Assembly (NCBI RefSeq): GCF_036492245.1
Contig: NZ_AP025286.1
Coordinates: 496,001-560,000 of the forward strand
Direction of reading: 5' to 3'
Length of the DNA: 64,000 nt
Source of the DNA: Treponema bryantii
GTDB taxonomy: Bacteria > Spirochaetota > Spirochaetia > Treponematales > Treponemataceae
Position numbers and translations under genes: made by a program. Positions 41,351 to 50,580 of this stretch are shown one piece after another (position 1 is the stretch's first letter; every line of letters begins with the position of its first letter). The notes beneath the pieces were generated by a model that worked only from the letters and a program-made list of their open reading frames with translations, was not told the DNA's origin and searched no databases.

Positions 41351-41389
41351 AATACTGTTAAGTATAAATGTTTTGTTAGGAAATATCAA
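41351..41389 (-). promoter_or_regulatory. Promoter of the PHP-galK operon
   Basis: Minus strand: TTGATA (41384-41389), 17-bp spacer, TATACT (41361-41366), then ten bases to the ATG at 41350, so the leader is only about 4 nt. The -35 and spacing are the strongest of the short-leader set. Confidence 0.65.
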
Positions 41390-41468
41390 ACACTTAGGTC
41401 ATAATAAGTCTATAATATGTCTGGATTAAGTTTTCAGAAGGCCTATTTCCCCTCATCATTCTTTTTGA

Positions 41469-41480
41469 TATTATTATCTT
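41469..41480 (+). promoter_or_regulatory. Leaderless promoter of the pyrophosphatase gene (-10)
   Basis: TATTAT (41469-41474), six bases, ATG at 41481; no Shine-Dalgarno. Confidence 0.45.
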
Positions 41481-43136
41481 ATGGACAAAACAGTTTATAT
41501 TATTGGACATAGAAATCCTGATACCGATGCTGTAGTTTCGGCTGTCGGTTATGCAACTCTGAAAAATCTTCTGGGCTATTCTGAATATAAGGCCGCCCGT
41601 GCCGGTCACTTGAATCCTCAGACCGCATATATATTTGAAAAATTCGGCATTCAGCGTCCTGAATATCTTCCTGACCTTGTTCCAAAGGTAAAATATTTTA
41701 TGCAGGATAAGGTTGAAACTGTTACGGCTGATGTTTCTGTCTGGGAAGCAATTGCACGTATGGAAAAAACTGAAACCCGTGTATTGCCGGTTGTTGATGG
41801 AGAAGGCCGTTATCAGTCGCTTCTGCATTATTCAGGTTTTGCAAAAGGTGTACTTACAATTCTTAATCCGGAAAAGAAACATCGTTTTTCTACAAGCATC
41901 AGTCTGATTCAGAAAACTTTAAACGCACAGCCGATTTATATTTCAGGTGATGCAGATAAAAACTTCAATGCTTCAATTCACGTTGGATCTTCTTCTACAG
42001 AAAGTTTTGAAAAACGTCTTGAAGCGCATGCCAGTGAAGACATTGTTGTTATTTCTTCTGACCGCGAAGACATTCAGCGCATCTGTATTGAGCATAAGGT
42101 TAAGCTGCTTATCACAACTTCAAACTGTGTAATTGATAAAAAGCTCCGCGAACTTGCAGAAGCAAACGGTGTTTCTGTAATTGTGAGCCCTTACTCAACA
42201 TCTCCAACTTCCATGCTCATTGCTTACTCTATGCCTGTTTCTGCAATGGGTGATAAGGAGATTATTACAGTTCATGCAAATGATACAATTTCTAAGATTA
42301 AGGAAATTCTGAAAAATGCTCACTGTAAGTATCTTCCTGTTGTTGATGATGAAAATAAAGTTATAGGAATGATTTCTGAACACGATTTGATGAAGGAACC
42401 GAATGTAGAAGTTATTCTTGTAGACCATAATGAAATCACGCAGGCGGTTGAAGGCATAGAGCATTATAAGATTCAGGAAGTAATTGACCATCACCGTATC
42501 GGTTCAATTCCGACTAAAAATCCGATTACTTTTATTAACCGTCCGGTTGGTTCTACTTCAACACAGATTGCAGGACTTTATAAAGAATACAGAATCCCTA
42601 TTCCTAAGGATGTGGCTTCTCTGCTGCTGTGCGGTATTTTGTCTGATACTTTGATTTTGCAGTCGGCTACTGTAACAGATACAGACCGTGATATGGCAGA
42701 ATATCTTTCAAGCATTACAGACCTCGACATTAAGGATCTTGGAAACGAGATTCTTATGGCAGGAAGTAAGGTTGGCGGAAGACCTGCCGGAGAAATTATC
42801 CATCAGGATATGAAAGAATATTCAGAGGGTAAACTTACATATACTGCAAGTCAGATTGAAGTCGGAAATCCTCAGGAAATTCTGGACCGCAAGGCTGAGT
42901 TTATGGAAGAGCTCGCGGTTGAACGTCGTGCAAACAAAGGCCTTTTTGCGTGTCTGCTTGTTACTGATATTACGAAATTGTCGAGTGTACTTTTGATTGA
43001 CTGTGACCCGAAGTTCGTTCAGTTTATTACATTCCCGAAACTGGATGACGGTGTATATTACCTGCAGGATGTTGTAAGCCGTAAAAAGCAGCTTATTCCT
43101 TTAATCACCGAGCAGGTTTTGAACTACAGCGCATAG
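41481..43136 (+). CDS. ppaC: Manganese-dependent inorganic pyrophosphatase with CBS and DRTGG domains
   Basis: 551 residues, family II pyrophosphatase. The catalytic DHH part is split: GHRNPDTDAVVSAVGYA at the start, then VEVILVDHNEITQAVEGIEH, VIDHHRIGSIPTKNPITFIN, and a DHHA2 end with GRPAGEIIHQD. Between them (about 65-310) lie a CBS domain, a DRTGG-like insert and a second CBS (KYLPVVDDENKVIGMISEHD). CBS domains in this class bind AMP, ADP or diadenosine phosphates and adjust activity. It hydrolyses pyrophosphate from biosynthesis. Its 3' end overlaps the next gene by 13 bp on opposite strands. Confidence 0.94.
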   Translation: MDKTVYIIGHRNPDTDAVVSAVGYATLKNLLGYSEYKAARAGHLNPQTAYIFEKFGIQRPEYLPDLVPKVKYFMQDKVETVTADVSVWEAIARMEKTETRVLPVVDGEGRYQSLLHYSGFAKGVLTILNPEKKHRFSTSISLIQKTLNAQPIYISGDADKNFNASIHVGSSSTESFEKRLEAHASEDIVVISSDREDIQRICIEHKVKLLITTSNCVIDKKLRELAEANGVSVIVSPYSTSPTSMLIAYSMPVSAMGDKEIITVHANDTISKIKEILKNAHCKYLPVVDDENKVIGMISEHDLMKEPNVEVILVDHNEITQAVEGIEHYKIQEVIDHHRIGSIPTKNPITFINRPVGSTSTQIAGLYKEYRIPIPKDVASLLLCGILSDTLILQSATVTDTDRDMAEYLSSITDLDIKDLGNEILMAGSKVGGRPAGEIIHQDMKEYSEGKLTYTASQIEVGNPQEILDRKAEFMEELAVERRANKGLFACLLVTDITKLSSVLLIDCDPKFVQFITFPKLDDGVYYLQDVVSRKKQLIPLITEQVLNYSA

Positions 43137-43573
43137 TCTTTTATATACTGTTCTATCGGAAGTTCGGCGCCGTTATGATGGACGTAAAGTTCTTTTTGAA
43201 TAATGGAGCCGTTCTTTCCGATGTATAATTCAAGCACCGGTTCGAGTTCATTAAAATCATTGTTATTCATGGAATCTACAATCAGAGCATATTCTTCCTG
43301 CAGATAGTATGCATCTGCTGTTTTCTGTATATTCGCAAGTTTAAAGCCGGTTTTGTTTTCTGCATCCTTAATATCATCATCATTCAGATTAAGCTGTACG
43401 TAGCGGCCTTTGAGCGGATGGAACGGATCGTACGCAGTACAGCGGACTCTTACAATTGTATCATTCTTTTTTGCATAGCTTCTGACCGCAGCGGCTTTTA
43501 TAAACATAACGGCAATTACCGAAAGCTGAAAAACAATCAGAATTGAAAGTGCGATAATCTTTTTTCTATTCAT
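43124..43573 (-). CDS. GDYXXLXY-type membrane-anchored protein
   Basis: 149 residues: one N-terminal membrane helix (ALSILIVFQLSVIAVMF), then an extracytoplasmic domain with VRCTAYDPFHPLKGRYVQLN. That segment fits the GDYXXLXY family, whose name motif is here G-R-Y-x-x-L-x-L, a variant. The family usually accompanies DUF2157/DUF4401 membrane proteins, exactly the arrangement here: the start overlaps the 3' end of the DUF2157 gene by 8 nt. The joint function is unknown. Confidence 0.8.
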   Translation of the reverse strand: MNRKKIIALSILIVFQLSVIAVMFIKAAAVRSYAKKNDTIVRVRCTAYDPFHPLKGRYVQLNLNDDDIKDAENKTGFKLANIQKTADAYYLQEEYALIVDSMNNNDFNELEPVLELYIGKNGSIIQKELYVHHNGAELPIEQYIKDYAL

Positions 43574-46500
43574 TTTTTTCTCTCCTTTTTGTCATCAGGA
43601 TATTCATAATCAGAAGAATTGCTCCCATAGAAATTAAAGTGATTCCCTGTACACTAAGTCCATATCCTGATGAGAAGAATCTTATCATCAGCATGAGGCC
43701 GAAATATACTGTACTGAGGTTTGCTGTCTTGAGCGAATTATTTTTATAGGCAAGATAAAAGTAATAAACACAGAAAAGCAGAACCAGTGGAAAAGAGAGC
43801 AGTACGGAAAATTTATCATCCATAAAGGTGAGGCTTATTACAAGTGCTGGAGTGAGAAAAACAGCCGAGTTAAACAGATGCCGATTTCTGATTAACTGAA
43901 TCAGATAGTAAATGGCAGTGGCTCCCATAATAATCATACAGCTGATGATAAAGAAATTTTTTGCAATATGATTATGATTTCCTTCGCAGGCATTTCGCAG
44001 TGATGTTTCGTAAAAGAGTACGATGCCTGTTGTGATTGTATAAATTCCTTTTGCAGGAGAACTGTTTTTTGTCTGTGCAAAATAGTGAATGACTGCGGCT
44101 GTTATAGAGATTAAGAAAAAGACTCCAGCTGCAATATTTGTTCCGTCTGTGTTTAGATAAGAGACAAAGAAGTATATTAGAGAAATTGCAGGATAGTACA
44201 GGTATTCATTTTTCCTGAACAACAGAATAAAAATACAGGCTGCAATAAGATTCAAAATTATCAGGATTTCAGAAATCAACTGTATTGGTTCAGCTTTGCA
44301 CATGAATGCGATGGCAAAAATTACAGTTGCGAAAATAAGGTTTATGATGATATCCAGATTTTGCAGGAACAGTTTGAGATTTTTCTTTGCCAGAATAATG
44401 TAAAGTGTGAGACCGAAAATGGCAGCTGGTGTGAAACAGATTAAAATGTATGTTTCAATTCCGGTACTGTCGAAGAGAATCGATTCTGGATATCTTGCAA
44501 GAATTGTTGTTCCAAGAAGGAAGACGGCGGATACAATTCGTGTAATCGATAAAATCTGTTTACTGGTATCGTTCAGCTTGAAGTCTTCTCTCCATAGGAA
44601 AACTCCGGAAGTGAAGAGAATTATTGAACTTATCAGATATAGGATGGTTGTTGAGAACTCATGTGATATAAATGAAATCACAAAATAAAGAACTGCAGAA
44701 AGTGCATAGAAGGCGTATTCGTAACGACCGGATCTGATTATGTAAACGCATGAAGTTATGAGATTTATGGCAATCATAAATTCCAGAATCAGCAGTATGA
44801 TTTTTTCATCACAAAGATAAGCTACAGAAAGTATAACTGCGGTCACCAGAGTATTTACGATGATGTCGATGTTCAACAGGAATTCTTTGAAATTCTTTTT
44901 TGCAAAGAGACCGCACATAAGAAGTCCGAAAACTGCAACAGGTGCAAATCCAAAGAGAATGAAATGATCAAGACCTTCGTTCTTATACAGAATTGACCCG
45001 GTGTTACGGGCAAGAAGAATTGTGGAAAACAGAATTATTACAGCAGCAACTCTTACAAGAATAAGGCAGTTTTTTGTCTCTGCTGTTGTGTTGAAATTGT
45101 TTTTCCACAGGAAACTTCCGGTTGCAAAAATCAGGATTAAACACAGAAGATACAGAATCGAAGTTCCGTGTTCTGGATTCATAAGTGACAAAACAAAGAA
45201 TGCTATGGAAAGTCCGGTATTTAGCAGCAATTTATAATCTTGTTTTTTGATTGCGATGGTCGAATAATACATGAAGTTCAGGACCGCAAAAATTCTGATT
45301 ATTAAATCAATGGCGGTTTTATCTGCCTCGTTTGCGGCTGCAATGGAAACTACACCAAAAATCAGATTGATGATTATATCAAGATTTTTGAGGAAGCTTC
45401 TCAGATTTTTCTTTGCATATAAAACGAAAAGTGTAGTTCCTGCAATTGCGGCCGGAGTGTAAGCGAAGAAACCGATAAGCGGTGCTTTTGAAAGTTTATA
45501 GAAATTTGAATCCGGAACAAGGCTCATGAATGCGGGAATAAAAAACAGTATTGCTGAGAGAACCCGCGTTGTAATCAGAGTAACTGAAGTTTCGTCTGTA
45601 TCTGAAAAATCATTTTTCCAAAGAATAACTGCGATTGTGAAAATTGTAATAATTGTAAACGAATAATACAGAGAAACTGAAAGTTCATTTATTTTTAATA
45701 ACTGGAGGATAAGGAATGCCAGAAAAAGCCAGCTGAGTTTATGTTTCTTTTTTGAATACAGTACGAACATTGCCATTGTATACAGAACCATCAGGGTGAA
45801 AGGAGAGATAAGGATTCTGTACCACTCGGAAAGCGGGGCTGTTAATAAAATCTCTGTTTGTTTTGGGAACAGAGCGTTCAGACCGAGAATAAATGGAATC
45901 AGATAGACCAGATTTTCAAAATTTAGTTTTTCGTTATTTCTGATTTTCTTTATAAACGGAATGACAACTCCCTGCACATAAAAGCCCGCAGAAATTAATC
46001 CGATTATTCCAAGTTCAATGCTTTTTATAGCGATTACATATTTTTTGTCCGTAAGGCGATAACCCGTGATGTGAATGGTTGAGACGTAAATTGATATAAT
46101 GGAAGCTAAAGCAATGATTATTATTCTCATGTAAGAATACGGAACTTCTGAGTCTTTTTTTTGAAGGAAAATGTAGCCGATTGAAGCGTATGAGAAAACT
46201 AAAATCATGTTCCTTATATTTCCGTTGATGAACATATGGTTGACGCGGATAACATAAAATACAAAGCCTAGAATTAAAAGCGGAATGACTTTTTTCTTTG
46301 ATTTTCTTGCGGCAAAGTATAAGGTAACTAAAAGAGGATACAGTAGTATTGCAGAAGAGCTGTCCATACTAATAAAACCAAAAATCAGGATAAACAACAT
46401 AGAAAGATAGAAGGTTGTATATGCGGAAAAAAGTAATGTTATGATTATGGTAGAAAGAGTCCACACAAACATAAAGGATGAACTGTCCCCCGGAAACTTA

Positions 46501-47042
46501 AATATCTGGGAAACAAAGGCAACCATTGAACCGAATAAAAGCGCCCAGAACAGAGAGTAACTTTCACGGACTTTTAAGACTGAGGCTTTTCCGGTTTTCA
46601 AAAGAATTATTCCTGCAATTTGTGCTCCGGCTAAAAGAAGAATTGCCGTTACAGCTTTTGCCATACGTGGAATTGCAGCCCAGTTGTAGGCAATAAGTGA
46701 GATGATTCCAAAGGAAATTAAAACACTTGCAATTATTGTAAGGATTATAGAAACAGACAGTTTTGATGTTTTCTTTGCACGTACTGGGGCTGGGGAATGA
46801 ACTGGCGCAGTAACTTGCTCTGATTTATTTGATGGTTTTTGAATGGTGGTAAGTTCTGAAAATGCAGGATCAAGATTTTGTGGAGGTGTGGCCTCTGTTT
46901 TAGGGGCAGGTGGTTTTTCGAGTTCTGCCAGTTTATTGATATAATATTCATTCAGACTGTGCGCAATCTGAGCCGAAATGATTCCTTTCTCAGTAAGAAT
47001 GGGAATCTCTTTGATGAACCATTTTATAAACTTTTCTTCCAT
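43566..47042 (-). CDS. Very large DUF2157-family membrane protein with internal repeats
   Basis: 1158 residues from the ATG at 47042 (the frame runs to 47099). The N-terminal soluble part (about 1-100, FIKWFIKEIPILTEKGIISA) and first helices (ILTIIASVLISFGIISLIAY NW) match DUF2157. Some thirty or more membrane helices follow. Three copies of a roughly 170-residue module occur in the C-terminal half, each with a LWKNDF-type start and an AKKN-FL-N-LDIIINLIF end (near plus-strand 45.4, 44.9 and 44.35 kb). Typical family members are 350-700 residues, so this one has expanded. TATAAT lies 7 nt before the ATG; no Shine-Dalgarno. Confidence 0.82.
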   Translation of the reverse strand: MEEKFIKWFIKEIPILTEKGIISAQIAHSLNEYYINKLAELEKPPAPKTEATPPQNLDPAFSELTTIQKPSNKSEQVTAPVHSPAPVRAKKTSKLSVSIILTIIASVLISFGIISLIAYNWAAIPRMAKAVTAILLLAGAQIAGIILLKTGKASVLKVRESYSLFWALLFGSMVAFVSQIFKFPGDSSSFMFVWTLSTIIITLLFSAYTTFYLSMLFILIFGFISMDSSSAILLYPLLVTLYFAARKSKKKVIPLLILGFVFYVIRVNHMFINGNIRNMILVFSYASIGYIFLQKKDSEVPYSYMRIIIIALASIISIYVSTIHITGYRLTDKKYVIAIKSIELGIIGLISAGFYVQGVVIPFIKKIRNNEKLNFENLVYLIPFILGLNALFPKQTEILLTAPLSEWYRILISPFTLMVLYTMAMFVLYSKKKHKLSWLFLAFLILQLLKINELSVSLYYSFTIITIFTIAVILWKNDFSDTDETSVTLITTRVLSAILFFIPAFMSLVPDSNFYKLSKAPLIGFFAYTPAAIAGTTLFVLYAKKNLRSFLKNLDIIINLIFGVVSIAAANEADKTAIDLIIRIFAVLNFMYYSTIAIKKQDYKLLLNTGLSIAFFVLSLMNPEHGTSILYLLCLILIFATGSFLWKNNFNTTAETKNCLILVRVAAVIILFSTILLARNTGSILYKNEGLDHFILFGFAPVAVFGLLMCGLFAKKNFKEFLLNIDIIVNTLVTAVILSVAYLCDEKIILLILEFMIAINLITSCVYIIRSGRYEYAFYALSAVLYFVISFISHEFSTTILYLISSIILFTSGVFLWREDFKLNDTSKQILSITRIVSAVFLLGTTILARYPESILFDSTGIETYILICFTPAAIFGLTLYIILAKKNLKLFLQNLDIIINLIFATVIFAIAFMCKAEPIQLISEILIILNLIAACIFILLFRKNEYLYYPAISLIYFFVSYLNTDGTNIAAGVFFLISITAAVIHYFAQTKNSSPAKGIYTITTGIVLFYETSLRNACEGNHNHIAKNFFIISCMIIMGATAIYYLIQLIRNRHLFNSAVFLTPALVISLTFMDDKFSVLLSFPLVLLFCVYYFYLAYKNNSLKTANLSTVYFGLMLMIRFFSSGYGLSVQGITLISMGAILLIMNILMTKRREKNE

Positions 47043-47055
47043 ATAAAAAATTATA
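47043..47055 (-). promoter_or_regulatory. Leaderless promoter of the DUF2157 gene (-10)
   Basis: Minus-strand TATAAT (47050-47055), seven bases, ATG at 47042; no Shine-Dalgarno. It supports this start over the upstream frame extension. Confidence 0.5.
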
Positions 47056-47105
47056 GCACATAGAATTGCTGTCGTATACATATTCCAATTCACGTGCAAA
47101 CTCGA

Positions 47106-47117
47106 TATAATCTGTCT
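47106..47117 (+). promoter_or_regulatory. Leaderless promoter of guaA (-10)
   Basis: TATAAT (47106-47111), six bases (CTGTCT), ATG at 47118. No Shine-Dalgarno. The hexamer lies inside the longer reading frame that begins with GTG at 47094, arguing against that upstream start. Confidence 0.6.
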
Positions 47118-49007
47118 ATGTCACGTGAAAAGATTGTTGTATTAGATTTTGGTTCGCAGTATGCGCATTTGATTGCTAAGCGTTTCCGTATGCTTGGCTA
47201 CTATTCTGAAATTGCCCTTCCTTCTGCTGGTCTTGAGGCCTTCGAGAATGCGAAGGGTATTGTTTTTTCCGGAGGTCCTTCTTCAGTTTATGATGAAAAA
47301 ATCCCGGAATTCAATTCTGAAATCTTAAATCTTGATATTCCTGTTCTTGGACTCTGCTACGGTCACTACATCGTTCAGCTTGGTTACAACGGTAAGGTTG
47401 GAAAAGGTGAAGTTGGCGAGTTCGGTTTTGCTACTCTTCGTTTTGCAGACGGTGTTGGTGGAGCTGACAGCAAGTGTCCGCTTTTCAAAGGCATTGAAGG
47501 TGAACAGCAGGTTTGGATGAGCCATCAGGATACAGTTTTCCAGATGGGTGATGGTTTTGAAATGGTCGGTAACACAAAAGACTGTCCTTTTGCCGCAACT
47601 CAGAATCTTGCTAAAAAACGTTTTTCACTTCAGTTCCACTGTGAAGTAAAAGACACTCCTTGTGGAAATCAGATTTTCCAGAACTTTGCAGATTTCTGTG
47701 GCATGCAGAAAAACTGGGATCAGGACACAGTATTAAATATCATTCTTGAAAATATTAAAAAGGATGCAGACGGACGTAACGTTCTTCTCTTCCTCAGCGG
47801 TGGCGTAGACTCAACAATTACCTTTGCTCTTTTGAATAAAGCACTCGGCCAGGACCGCGTTCTTGGACTTCATATTGATAACGGCTTTATGCGTAAAAAC
47901 GAAAGCCACAACGTTGCAGAAGCTTACCGCAAGTTCGGCTTTACAAACTTCATCGTAGAAGATGCAAGCGAGAGCTTCCTCAAAGCAATTGCAGGACTTA
48001 CAGATCCTCAGAAAAAACGAATGGCTGTTGGTGAAAACTTTATTACAGTTCGTAACGAAGTAACAGCCCGCCAGAATCTTGATGACAGCTGGCTTCTCGC
48101 TCAGGGAACACTCTATCCGGATATTATTGAATCGGGTGGAACAAAGAACTCTCATACAATCAAAACCCATCATAACCGTGTTGCTGGTATTCAGGAACTT
48201 ATTGCTAAAGGACTGATTATTGAGCCTATCCGCGACCTTTATAAAGATGAAGTTCGCGCAATCGGTAAGAAGCTTGGACTTTCTGATGAACTTGTTATGC
48301 GTCATCCATTCCCGGGTCCTGGACTTTCTATCAACGTGCTTTGTAATGATGGCAAGCCGGATGCAAAGAATGAAGAAGAACTTCCTCTCGCACAGAAAGA
48401 ACTTGATGAAATTAAGTTAGATATGTTCTGTGAAAAATGTCAGGCAGGTTTGAAGCGCAGTGTACTTCCTGTTCGCTCTGTAGGTGTTCAGGGAGATTTC
48501 AGAACTTATCGTTTCCCAGCACTTTTGACATTTGCTGACGAAGGAAACGGTTTCTACCACTTCCCTGATAAGCGCGAAAAAATCGAAGCATGTTCTTCAA
48601 CAATCACAAATGCTGCAAAATATATTAACCGCACTTGTATTAAGTTGTATCAGAAGCCAGGTATTGCAGACAGCGACCTGAAGATTCAGGAAGGCTACTG
48701 TGACCGCCGCCGTCTCGACCAGCTCCGTGAAGTAGACAACATTGTTCTTACAGAACTCCACAAGAGCGGCTGGTATGACAAAATCTTCCAGCATCTTACA
48801 ATCGACCTGCCATACGCAAGTAGCGCAGACCATGCAACTTTTGTACTGCGCCCTGTAATTTCAGAAGATGTTATGACAGCCCGCTTTGCAATGCTGCCAA
48901 AAGATTTGCTTGAAACAATCGTTCACAAAATTTCAGAACTGCCATTTGTAGACGCCCTTTACTTTGACGCTACAAATAAGCCGCCTGCAACTTTTGGATG
49001 GGAATAA
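47118..49007 (+). CDS. guaA: GMP synthase (glutamine-hydrolysing), long form
   Basis: 629 residues from the ATG at 47118. The class I amidotransferase domain (1-190) has the nucleophile Cys in VLGLCYGHYIVQLGY and the His-Glu pair in FSLQFHCEVKDT. The ATP-pyrophosphatase domain has the P-loop LFLSGGVDSTITFALLNKAL. The usual bacterial enzyme is about 515-525 residues; the extra 100 or so lie in the C-terminal half (around NEEELPLAQKELDEIKLDMF to VRSVGVQGDFRTYRFPALLT), as in the eukaryotic-type enzyme with a duplicated dimerisation domain. It converts XMP to GMP using glutamine and ATP. Confidence 0.95.
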   Translation: MSREKIVVLDFGSQYAHLIAKRFRMLGYYSEIALPSAGLEAFENAKGIVFSGGPSSVYDEKIPEFNSEILNLDIPVLGLCYGHYIVQLGYNGKVGKGEVGEFGFATLRFADGVGGADSKCPLFKGIEGEQQVWMSHQDTVFQMGDGFEMVGNTKDCPFAATQNLAKKRFSLQFHCEVKDTPCGNQIFQNFADFCGMQKNWDQDTVLNIILENIKKDADGRNVLLFLSGGVDSTITFALLNKALGQDRVLGLHIDNGFMRKNESHNVAEAYRKFGFTNFIVEDASESFLKAIAGLTDPQKKRMAVGENFITVRNEVTARQNLDDSWLLAQGTLYPDIIESGGTKNSHTIKTHHNRVAGIQELIAKGLIIEPIRDLYKDEVRAIGKKLGLSDELVMRHPFPGPGLSINVLCNDGKPDAKNEEELPLAQKELDEIKLDMFCEKCQAGLKRSVLPVRSVGVQGDFRTYRFPALLTFADEGNGFYHFPDKREKIEACSSTITNAAKYINRTCIKLYQKPGIADSDLKIQEGYCDRRRLDQLREVDNIVLTELHKSGWYDKIFQHLTIDLPYASSADHATFVLRPVISEDVMTARFAMLPKDLLETIVHKISELPFVDALYFDATNKPPATFGWE

Positions 49008-49008
49008 A

Positions 49009-49548
49009 CTAAAGAAGAGTTTTTATACACTCTTCAACCTTAGACATATCGGCTGTAGGCTCGAATCTTGCGACTACTTCACCTTCGCGGTTGATAATGA
49101 ACTTTGTAAAGTTCCATTTAATGTCCGGTTTTTTAGCCCAGTCTGGATCAGCAGCAGAGAACATCTTTTCAAGGAGTTCTTTGTACTCATGCTGTTCAAA
49201 ACCTTCAAAGCCTTTCTGAGATTTGAGGTATGTGAACAGTGGAAGTTCATTTGCTCCATTTACATCGGCTTTCTTCATTTGAGGGAAAGTTGTGTTGTAG
49301 TGGAGTGTACAGAACTCATGGATCTCGCTGTCTGTTCCAGGTGCCTGATTTCCAAACTGATTGCATGGAATATCAACAATCTCAAGACCTTTTTCATGAT
49401 AGTCTTTGTAGAGTTTTTCAATTGGAGCATACTGAGGAGTAAAACCGCAGCCTGTTGCTGTGTTTACAACGAGAATTACCTTTCCTTTATAATCAGAAAG
49501 TTTTAATGTATCACCTGTTCCTGTAGTTAATTCGTAATCGTAAATCAT
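49009..49548 (-). CDS. Glutathione-peroxidase-family protein
   Basis: 179 residues. Family motifs: VNTATGCGFTPQY with peroxidatic Cys34 (codon TGC, so cysteine rather than selenocysteine), IPCNQFGNQAPG with the Gln, and IKWNFTKFIINREG with the Trp-Asn of the catalytic tetrad. Such cysteine enzymes usually use thioredoxin and reduce hydroperoxides. AAGGAATAAA precedes the ATG. It lies 12 nt downstream of the flavodoxin gene on the same strand, giving a small redox pair. Its 3' end nearly touches guaA. Confidence 0.94.
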   Translation of the reverse strand: MIYDYELTTGTGDTLKLSDYKGKVILVVNTATGCGFTPQYAPIEKLYKDYHEKGLEIVDIPCNQFGNQAPGTDSEIHEFCTLHYNTTFPQMKKADVNGANELPLFTYLKSQKGFEGFEQHEYKELLEKMFSAADPDWAKKPDIKWNFTKFIINREGEVVARFEPTADMSKVEECIKTLL

Positions 49549-49560
49549 TTTATTCCTTCC

Positions 49561-49968
49561 TTATTTATAGTTTCTTGCAAACTCTGCTGCTGCACGTAAA
49601 TCATTTTCATCTGGCTTACCTTTATGAAGTCCTTTGAATTCTCCCTTACAGTGGAATTCATTTTCGTCCATTGGAATGCCAACCTTATCTGCTTCGGCCT
49701 TTACCTTTTTGTAAGTAGAATTAAGTAAAGCGGCTGAACCAAAATTAACAATCTTTCCAACCTTGTCTTTTGAAAGAGAGGCTACAAAACTGCGTACTTC
49801 CGGATCAATTGAAAAAGCATAATAAGAGTTTCCAAGGAAAAGAATATCAACTGGTTCAGAGATAGGCTCAGTTATTGGTAAAGCTTCAACACCAAGTTCT
49901 TTTGCAACAGCATCTGCAAGACGCTTTGTATTTCCTGTCTTTGTATAGAATCGGACAGCGTATTTCAT
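49561..49968 (-). CDS. Flavodoxin
   Basis: 135 residues from the ATG at 49968, chosen because AAAGGAG lies 9 nt before it; the longer frame to 50031 lacks a signal. The FMN phosphate loop is RFYTKTGNTKRLADAV, followed by LFLGNSYYAFSIDPEVRSF and a nucleotide-binding FGSAALLNSTYKKVKAEAD. It is a small electron carrier. The promoter TTGACA-17-TACTAT overlaps a short ACAATA-C-TATTGT inverted repeat. The glutathione peroxidase gene follows in the same unit. Confidence 0.87.
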   Translation of the reverse strand: MKYAVRFYTKTGNTKRLADAVAKELGVEALPITEPISEPVDILFLGNSYYAFSIDPEVRSFVASLSKDKVGKIVNFGSAALLNSTYKKVKAEADKVGIPMDENEFHCKGEFKGLHKGKPDENDLRAAAEFARNYK

Positions 49969-49989
49969 ATCATATGACTCCTTTAATGA

Positions 49990-50032
49990 TCGATTTAATA
50001 CAATAGTATTGTGTAAAATATAAATTGTCAAG
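49990..50032 (-). promoter_or_regulatory. Promoter and operator-like repeat of the flavodoxin-peroxidase unit
   Basis: Minus strand TTGACA, 17-bp spacer, TACTAT; ACAATA-C-TATTGT is an inverted repeat over the -10, a position suited to a MarR- or HxlR-type redox repressor (inference). Confidence 0.5.
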
Positions 50033-50082
50033 TTTGAGGAGATGAAAAATTAAATTCTAACAAAAAACTATATTTTAAACTC

Positions 50083-50111
50083 TTGCACAGATTTTCAAAA
50101 AAATATAATAT
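50083..50111 (+). promoter_or_regulatory. Promoter of the thiamine-precursor operon
   Basis: TTGCAC (50083-50088), 17-bp spacer, TAATAT (50106-50111); TATAAT two bases earlier gives 15-bp spacing. Transcription would begin just before the riboswitch. Confidence 0.6.
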
Positions 50112-50113
50112 CA

Positions 50114-50205
50114 TGGCCACGGGAGCTGAATATAGATTCGGCTGAGAGGGAACTTCCTGGTTCCGACCGCACCTGATCCAGATAATGCTGGCGTAGGAAC
50201 GATAA
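50114..50205 (+). ncRNA. TPP riboswitch (THI element)
   Basis: The conserved strings are all present in order: GGGAGCTGAA, GGCTGAGAGGG, GACCGCACCTGATCCAGATA and ATGCTGGCGTAGGAACG. Binding of thiamine diphosphate should switch off the downstream operon. The 3' end of the aptamer is 26 nt from a terminator, so control is by early termination. Confidence 0.95.
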
Positions 50206-50230
50206 TATCATTTTATTTTCGCTTTCAGAT

Positions 50231-50262
50231 TACGTCCGCATTTTCGGGACGTATTTTTTTTC
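50231..50262 (+). terminator. Riboswitch-controlled terminator
   Basis: TACGTCC (50231-50237) pairs with GGACGTA around a GCATTTTCG loop, followed by a T8 run; it ends 16 nt before the first gene. Confidence 0.8.
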
Positions 50263-50277
50263 TCTAAGGAGTTTTCT

Positions 50278-50580
50278 ATGAAAGCGAGTGTAGCTATTCA
50301 GGTTTTACCAAAGGCAGATTCAGATGAAGAAGTTTGCAGAATTGTTGATGAAGTAATTGCCTACATCAAAAGCACTGGTCTTAACTATTTTGTTGGACCT
50401 TGTGAAACTGCAATAGAAGGTGATGACTATAATCAGCTTATGGAAATTGTAAAGAATTGTCAGCTTGTGGCTATAAAGGCCGGAGCCCCTTCTGTAAGCG
50501 CTTATGTAAAAATCGGATATCGTCCAAACGGTGAAGTTCTTTCAATCGAAAAAAAGACAAAGAAATTCCATGAAAACTAA
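50278..50580 (+). CDS. Thiamine-binding protein of the MTH1187/YkoF type
   Basis: 100 residues. MKASVAIQVLPKADSDEEVC and the IDEVIAYIKSTGLNYFVGPC segment, then TAIEGDDYNQLMEIVKNCQ, match the small MTH1187-type ferredoxin-like fold, members of which (YkoF) bind thiamine or its hydroxymethylpyrimidine part. It is the first gene after the TPP riboswitch and precedes the transporter genes. AAGGAG precedes the ATG. Its stop lies 11 nt inside the permease gene, so translation is coupled. Confidence 0.85.
   Translation: MKASVAIQVLPKADSDEEVCRIVDEVIAYIKSTGLNYFVGPCETAIEGDDYNQLMEIVKNCQLVAIKAGAPSVSAYVKIGYRPNGEVLSIEKKTKKFHEN

Noticed and set aside
49009-49548. Selenocysteine glutathione peroxidase
   Set aside because: The active-site codon is TGC (cysteine), with no internal TGA.
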